Shown here: one piece after another, positions 5,790 to 9,837 of the stretch
Numbering within the stretch: position 1 is the first letter of the stretch
Layout: each line of letters opens with the position of its first letter
NCBI GenBank assembly: GCA_027001525.1
Contig: JALTMR010000518.1
Location: 1-9,837 of the forward strand
Reading direction: 5' to 3'
Source of the DNA: Gammaproteobacteria bacterium
GTDB taxonomy: Bacteria; Pseudomonadota; Gammaproteobacteria; Tenderiales; Tenderiaceae
Length of the DNA: 9,837 nt
The notes under the pieces: generated by a model
What the model was told of the DNA's origin: nothing
Databases searched by the model: none
What the model saw: the letters and a program-made list of their open reading frames with translations, nothing else
Translations under genes and position numbers: made by a program

Positions 5790-8162
5790 ATGTACGAGTC
5801 ATATTACGGGTTTAAGGCTAATCCGTTTCGGATAGCGCCAGATCCCAGTTTCTTTTTTGCCAGCGCAGGCCATAAGCGCGGCCTGGCCTACCTGCGTTAC
5901 GGGCTTCACCAGGGGCAGGGTTTTGTCGTGGTGACGGGGGAGCCAGGTACCGGCAAGACGATGTTGGTGCAGACGCTGTTGGCGGAGCTTTCCAGCCAGG
6001 AGTACTGCATCGCCATGATCACCAACACAAATCTTCGGGCAGAAGATGTGTTGCGTTCGGTGGCGGAGAACTTCGGTATCGATCAGCGGGCGGCTAAAAA
6101 CAAGGCTGAGCTGCTGAGTATCATTCAAGATTTTTTGGTGGCGCAGCATACGGCGGGGAAAAAATCCCTGCTGGTGGTGGATGAAGCACAGAACCTGCCC
6201 CCTCGCTCCCTGGAAGAGCTGCGCATGCTGTCCAATTTCCAGGTGGGTCACCAGGGCCTGCTGCAGACGGTGCTCTCGGCCCAGCCGCAGCTGCGTAAAA
6301 CCCTGGCCGCACCCAGCATGGAGCAGCTGTCGCAGCGAATTATCGCTGGCTGCCATCTCAAACCCATCTCCGCCCCGGAAACCCGGGCCTACGTGGCCCA
6401 CCGCCTTCAGCGCGTTGGCTGGAGTGGTACGCCGGGTTTCAGTGGGGCAGCGATGTCCATTATTTTTCAGGTCAGCCGGGGGGTGCCCCGTCTGATCAAT
6501 ATGCTGGTTGACCGGATTCTTCTCGCTGCCTGTATGGACGAGAAAGAGAGTATCGACGAAGCGTTGGTCTGCGCTGTGCTGGACGAGCTGAAGCAGGAAG
6601 GTACCGGTGCGTGGACGAACGTCGATGTGCCTGCGGTGTCGGCACAGGCCGCAGAAGAGGGGCTGGCACCGTTGCCGGAGCAACAGCAGCCAGTGGCTCG
6701 TCAAGCCAGTGGCGGAAGCTCTGCGGCAGTGTCATCGCCCTCTCCCTCCCGTTCCCCATCGGCTGGCTCGGCTAACGTGGAGGTAGGGCGAACCAAAAGC
6801 GTCTCTTCCGCGCCGGCGAATGAACAGCATCTCGATCCGTTGGCTCCCTCTTCCAGTGTGGTCAAGCGTCAGCCGCAGAAGGAACCCAAGCCAAGACCCA
6901 AAATTGTGAAAGCGGTCTCTGCCGCCGCGCAGGGGGGGCAGACTCCTGCGGCCAAACTGGTTCAGGTGAAGTGGCCCAAGGAGAAAGAAAGTGAGCCCGC
7001 CTCGGCCCCTCGCGTTGACCGGCCCAAGTCGAACGCTGCCGGACAAGCGGCGGCGAAGCCCCGTGTTACGAAACCGGCGGAGGCTTCCCGGCCCGCAGTG
7101 CAGCAGCCATCTCCCGGGAAAAAGCCACAACAAGCTGCGCCTGAGGCGAAGCCTCAGCCGAAACAGTCCAGGCCGCAACAAGCGAAACCAAAACCTCGGC
7201 CCGAGTCTGAGCCGAAACCAAAACCAAAACCAAAGACCAAGCGCTCCAAGGTGGTGGAGCTGCCGCTGCCAAAAGCCAAAACACCTTCGCGGGATGAGTT
7301 GCCCAAGGAAGATGATTTTGATGAGTTATTTGAGCCCGTGCCACCGCCAATGACCGCCGAGCGTGCTGCCGGGGCCGAGATGGGTGGTGAGGCGTTTGTT
7401 GTTGAAGCAGATCACGAGCTGTTTGGTGGGAGGGAGTCCCGGTCTAAATCCAGGCCCGTCATGATTATCTCTGTGGTGATTGGGGCGGTGGTGCTGGGAG
7501 CGGCGGTTGCCTATTTTATGGCTGCGGCTGATCGACAGCAGGAGCCTGTCCCCCCCGCAACTCAAGGCGCTGGCCTGGCGAGCGCTGGACAATCCAGCGG
7601 CCCGGTGGTTGCGGCACAGGCACCAACGCCATCGGCAGATGCTCTCCAGCGCGGGGACGAGGGGGAGCGCGCTTCCATTTTTGACCCTCGTGCCAGGGTT
7701 GCCGTGGGCGGGGCAGCGAAAACGCCTGAAGCTGCGGAGTCCGGCGCGACAGTTGCCCCTGGCAGCGCCGCCGTTTCCGAGGTGGCACCATCCTCCCCAC
7801 CGTCGCTGCCGGAGTGGGAGCTGGCTGATTTGATGTACACATTTATTCTGGCGTATGAAAATGGCAACGTCTCTCTGTTTACCACCTTGTTCGCCCCTGA
7901 CGCGGTGGTGGATGGTTACTCGGGGAAAGATGAGATCAGCCGTTACCATGCGACCCTGTTTCGCAAGACTGAAATGCGCACCATCTCCATCAATGACATC
8001 AAATGGTCTCAAGCTGACGGCTACATAAAAGGCGAAGCTCAGTATGAAAAGACGCTGTGGCACCAGGGCCAGGTGGAGCCCGATTTTTCAGCCGGGCGTG
8101 TGTTGATTGACGTGGTGCGTAGTGAAGGCCGGTTGCAGATCCGGCGCGTACAGTTTTTGTAA
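5790..8162 (+). CDS. XrtA/ExeA-like AAA+ ATPase fused to a transmembrane helix and NTF2-like domain
   Basis: This 790-residue composite protein starts with MYESYYGFKANPFRIAPDPS, the usual opening of ExeA/GspA-type ATPases. The P-loop GEPGTGKT is at 50-57, Walker B LLVVDEAQNL at 127-136 (D131, E132), LEELRMLSNFQ at 141-151, LSQRI at 180-184 and SRGVPRLINML at 229-239. The style of this region is closest to ATPases associated with exosortase A/PEP-CTERM polysaccharide loci. Residues ~272-550 are low-complexity and rich in Pro, Ala, Ser and Lys, with KPKPKPKTK at 476-484. A single membrane helix follows at about 556-577, preceded by basic residues, so the ATPase should be cytoplasmic and the C-terminus periplasmic. 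After a second flexible stretch, residues ~674-790 look like an NTF2/SnoaL-like domain (FILAYENGNVSLFTTLFAPDA, 685-705). The usual standalone ATPases are much shorter, around 270-350 residues. AAGGA at 5777-5781 supports the ATG. No exosortase gene is in view. Confidence 0.85.
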   Translation: MYESYYGFKANPFRIAPDPSFFFASAGHKRGLAYLRYGLHQGQGFVVVTGEPGTGKTMLVQTLLAELSSQEYCIAMITNTNLRAEDVLRSVAENFGIDQRAAKNKAELLSIIQDFLVAQHTAGKKSLLVVDEAQNLPPRSLEELRMLSNFQVGHQGLLQTVLSAQPQLRKTLAAPSMEQLSQRIIAGCHLKPISAPETRAYVAHRLQRVGWSGTPGFSGAAMSIIFQVSRGVPRLINMLVDRILLAACMDEKESIDEALVCAVLDELKQEGTGAWTNVDVPAVSAQAAEEGLAPLPEQQQPVARQASGGSSAAVSSPSPSRSPSAGSANVEVGRTKSVSSAPANEQHLDPLAPSSSVVKRQPQKEPKPRPKIVKAVSAAAQGGQTPAAKLVQVKWPKEKESEPASAPRVDRPKSNAAGQAAAKPRVTKPAEASRPAVQQPSPGKKPQQAAPEAKPQPKQSRPQQAKPKPRPESEPKPKPKPKTKRSKVVELPLPKAKTPSRDELPKEDDFDELFEPVPPPMTAERAAGAEMGGEAFVVEADHELFGGRESRSKSRPVMIISVVIGAVVLGAAVAYFMAAADRQQEPVPPATQGAGLASAGQSSGPVVAAQAPTPSADALQRGDEGERASIFDPRARVAVGGAAKTPEAAESGATVAPGSAAVSEVAPSSPPSLPEWELADLMYTFILAYENGNVSLFTTLFAPDAVVDGYSGKDEISRYHATLFRKTEMRTISINDIKWSQADGYIKGEAQYEKTLWHQGQVEPDFSAGRVLIDVVRSEGRLQIRRVQFL
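7212..7235 (+). repeat. Tandem hexamer repeat encoding Pro-Lys pairs in the ATPase linker
   Basis: Four consecutive copies of CCNAAR (CCGAAA, CCAAAA, CCAAAA, CCAAAG) encode residues 475-482 of the ATPase fusion. They lie in the cytoplasmic low-complexity linker. Changes in copy number would stay in frame, adding or removing Pro-Lys pairs, so length variation between strains is plausible. Confidence 0.7.
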
Positions 8163-8222
8163 TCAAGGCGGCTGGTTGTTGCCAGTTAACGCCCCCTTAT
8201 TACGGGCGGTCGCTCACCTGAA

Positions 8223-8900
8223 TCAGCTTGGCATTGTGCCCTGCCAGGCAGCTACTTCTCCCCTTTTTCCTTGCCGCTGATAACGTCGCCAGTCCTCGGG
8301 ACGATCCAGATCCCAAAATGTTCTGGTCTCTTGCCAGTGCCATCCCAGGGTCTGAATGCGTTGGCGGGTGGTCGCCAGAACGTTGTCTGTCCCCCATTCA
8401 ATATGACTGAAGAGGGAGGGGTGGCAGCGGCGAGCACCGATGAGAACGTATCCCCCGTCCTCCGCAGGGCCAAGCACCAGTGCCGGAGCATCCGTTGTGG
8501 TCTGCCTGGGCGGGTTGAGCAGGCCCAGGGCCACCTCCAGATCGTCGGTGGTGAACTCGGGGCAGTCCGTGCCGATGAGTATGGCGCTCTCTGATGTTTG
8601 CAGTGTTGCGTTTAGTGCCTGTTCCATGCGTTGGCCAACATCCCCTTCGCATTGGTGGCGCAGGGTAATGTTGTATTGCTGCCGGCATTGCTGAAAAAAG
8701 GGGTGCGTCGCATCGGGGGCGCACCATAACTCCACCGGGCACAGCGGCGGTTGGGTCGCTGTTGCCAGGGTGTGAAGAACCAGTCGGGCGTGGAGATGCG
8801 CCGCTTCGCTGTCGGTGAGCACCGGTGCAAGGCGGGTTTTTACCTGGCCCGGGATCGGGGCCTTGGCGAAGACCAGGATGCGGGCAGCGGGATATTTCAT
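8223..8900 (-). CDS. TIGR04282-type glycosyltransferase, arsenosugar-cluster family
   Basis: This 225-residue protein has a compact GT-A-like fold of the DUF2064/TIGR04282 type. It shows ILVFAKAPIPGQVKTRLAP (8-26), a nucleotide-binding loop resembling nucleotidyltransferases, then AILIGTDCPEFT (106-117) with a D112 metal-ligand candidate, LGPAEDGGYVLIGAR (143-157) and HIEWGTDNVLATT (166-178). Members are named from their frequent position beside ArsS; their substrate is, to my knowledge, not biochemically proven. A longer open frame reaches upstream to 8984, but the ATG at 8900 is preferred: it gives the family N-terminus and overlaps the upstream stop in an ATGA (8897-8900), a usual sign of translational coupling. 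It is the last gene of the cluster as seen here and converges on the ATPase fusion, 60 bp apart. It has no signal peptide or membrane helix and should be cytoplasmic. Confidence 0.87.
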   Translation of the reverse strand: MKYPAARILVFAKAPIPGQVKTRLAPVLTDSEAAHLHARLVLHTLATATQPPLCPVELWCAPDATHPFFQQCRQQYNITLRHQCEGDVGQRMEQALNATLQTSESAILIGTDCPEFTTDDLEVALGLLNPPRQTTTDAPALVLGPAEDGGYVLIGARRCHPSLFSHIEWGTDNVLATTRQRIQTLGWHWQETRTFWDLDRPEDWRRYQRQGKRGEVAAWQGTMPS

Positions 8901-9592
8901 ACTCGGCGCTGTTGCTCTCTTTGATAGGCGTGCGCCAGGCGCTGTGGGCAGGCCCCGAAGAAGTAGGCGAGGCGCATGCGCCACATCAGAAAAATGGTGC
9001 TGGCGATGCCCTGTTCTTCCCAGCGGCGGCTCGATGTGGTGACTTTTGCGCGCAGGCAGATGGGCGCTGCGTGGCGCTTCAGCGTTCGGCTAAGGGTAAT
9101 GTCTTCCATCAGGGCAAGGGGGGGGAAACCTCCAATCTGATGGAAAAGCGTGCGCTGGATGAACATCCCCTGGTCACCTGTGGCGATGCCGGTGATGCGC
9201 GAGCGCTGGTTCATCATCCACTCCACCAGCCTCAGCAGTGGCTGCCGGCCGGAGAGGCGGACATCGAAACGTCCCCAGCACGGTCGGGTACCATCGGCAG
9301 CTGCGGCAATGGCCTGTGCCGCGTTGTCGGGTAGCAGGGTGTCTGCGTGAAGAAAAAGCAACAGGTCGCCTGTTGCCACCGCTGCGCCGGCATTCATCTG
9401 GTGGGCCCGCCCTCTCGGGGCATCGAGCAGCTTGTCTACCAGTGTTTGTGCTTGCCGCTTTGTGTCGTCCTCACTGCCACCATCGCACAGAATGATTTCG
9501 TGCCCCTCCTGGCGCAGCGCCTGAAGCGGCAGCAAGGTGCGGCGAATATTATTCGCCTCGTTGAGCGCGGGAATAATAATGGAAAGCCGCAT
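8897..9592 (-). CDS. TIGR04283-type glycosyltransferase 2, arsenosugar-cluster family
   Basis: This 231-residue GT-A family 2 glycosyltransferase opens with LSIIIPALNEANNI (3-16), then ILCDGGSEDDT (34-44), the APRGRAHQMNAGA segment (58-70), and LLFLHADTLLP (78-88), where HAD holds the metal/nucleotide-sugar aspartate D84. GDQGMF (139-144) and LMEDITLSRTLKR (161-173) with E163-D164 form the acceptor/catalytic side, followed by RRWEEQG (189-195). This order and wording are those of the TIGR04283 family found beside ArsS. The C-terminal region (197-214) is amphipathic to hydrophobic and may touch the membrane. The ATG at 9592 shares its A with the arsS stop (TGATG), so translation is probably coupled; the longer open frame to 9808 only overlaps the ArsS gene. 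Downstream it overlaps the TIGR04282 gene by 4 bases. The real sugar donor and acceptor are unknown. Confidence 0.9.
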   Translation of the reverse strand: MRLSIIIPALNEANNIRRTLLPLQALRQEGHEIILCDGGSEDDTKRQAQTLVDKLLDAPRGRAHQMNAGAAVATGDLLLFLHADTLLPDNAAQAIAAAADGTRPCWGRFDVRLSGRQPLLRLVEWMMNQRSRITGIATGDQGMFIQRTLFHQIGGFPPLALMEDITLSRTLKRHAAPICLRAKVTTSSRRWEEQGIASTIFLMWRMRLAYFFGACPQRLAHAYQREQQRRV

Positions 9593-9837
9593 CACTCCAG
9601 TGTGCCGCTGCAACTGCTGCCCTGGCCGGCGGTGCAACCGTAGCAGTGGTCTTTGACGACGATCTGTTTCCCCGCCAGTGCATCGGCCGAGAGCGTGCGA
9701 ATGTGCGTCCTGTTCTCTTTGCCAAGGGGGGCTGGCAAGTCGAGCATCTGGTTGAAATCGCAATCGTAAAGATAGCCCTGCCAGTCGACGCTGAGGAGGC
9801 GGCGGCACATGACCTGCGCCAGATTTTCCGCTTGAAA
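9592..9837 (-). CDS. arsS: Arsenosugar biosynthesis radical SAM protein ArsS, C-terminal part (5' end outside window)
   Basis: The frame is open to the window edge and shows only the last 81 codons. The segment has the C-terminal cysteine pattern of ArsS: an MCRRLLSVDWQGYLYDCDFNQMLDLP stretch (10-35 of the visible part, with C11 and C26) and DHCYGCTAGQGSSCSGTL (63-80, with C65, C68 and C76). These cysteines probably bind an auxiliary Fe-S cluster, while the radical SAM CxxxCxxC motif lies outside the window. ArsS adds a 5'-deoxyadenosyl group from SAM to dimethylated arsenic on the way to arsenosugars; this is known for the family, not shown here. Some ArsS homologues are selenoproteins; the residue concerned would be in the missing part. 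Two glycosyltransferase genes follow with overlapping codons. Confidence 0.85.
   Translation of the reverse strand, partial: FQAENLAQVMCRRLLSVDWQGYLYDCDFNQMLDLPAPLGKENRTHIRTLSADALAGKQIVVKDHCYGCTAGQGSSCSGTLE

Noticed and set aside
5790..6600. A complete exosortase/PEP-CTERM system in the window
   Set aside because: Only the ATPase shows resemblance. No exosortase membrane protein, no PEP-CTERM tail and no polysaccharide chain-length or transferase genes of that locus are present here.
5799..6704. Long open frames antisense to the ATPase gene and to the sulfotransferase gene (for example 3242-3973)
   Set aside because: They mirror codon structure of the real genes, show no recognisable domains, and lack suitable starts; such antisense frames are common in GC-rich DNA.
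8190..8208. Hairpin CGCCC/GGGCG between the converging ATPase and glycosyltransferase genes as a terminator
   Set aside because: The stem is only 5 bp with a 9-base loop and no T run follows on either strand.

Overview
The window reads like a chromosomal segment of a GC-rich gammaproteobacterium. Support for this is the YcgN (UPF0260) and YfaZ-type envelope genes, lipoprotein and beta-barrel signals typical of a diderm, and tight gene packing. An environmental or sulfur-oxidising lineage is a guess from overall flavour, not something the sequence proves. I see no tRNA, rRNA, insertion sequence, CRISPR array or phage gene.

Layout from left to right. (1) Bases 2-493 (+) hold the last part of an Omp85/BamA-like surface-antigen barrel, closed by a strong hairpin plus T-rich tail. 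(2) Bases 516-3180 (-) hold four genes read right to left: ycgN, a YfaZ-family outer membrane protein (4 bp apart), an inositol-monophosphatase-family enzyme, and a two-helix membrane protein of unknown function behind a GC-rich hairpin. (3) Bases 3284-5475 (-) hold a rhodanese-domain lipoprotein followed 20 bp later by a large TPR-sulfotransferase. (4) A 313-bp divergent intergenic region (5476-5789) carries a good promoter for the rhodanese gene and a perfect -10 box facing the next gene. (5) Bases 5790-8162 (+) encode a 790-residue composite protein: an ExeA/GspA-like AAA+ ATPase closest in sequence style to the exosortase (XrtA/PEP-CTERM) associated ATPases, a long Pro/Lys/Ala-rich linker, one membrane helix and a C-terminal NTF2-like domain. 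(6) Bases 8223-9837 (-) hold an arsenosugar-type cluster read right to left: the C-terminal end of the radical SAM protein ArsS, a TIGR04283-type glycosyltransferase and a TIGR04282-type glycosyltransferase, with overlapping stop and start codons.

The two most notable items are the ATPase/NTF2 membrane fusion, whose likely partners (exosortase, polysaccharide genes) are not visible here, and the translationally coupled ArsS-glycosyltransferase set, where the chemistry of the two glycosyltransferases is, as far as I know, assigned by association only. The sulfotransferase and rhodanese genes diverge from the ATPase gene and could share a cell-surface theme with it, but that link is inference.
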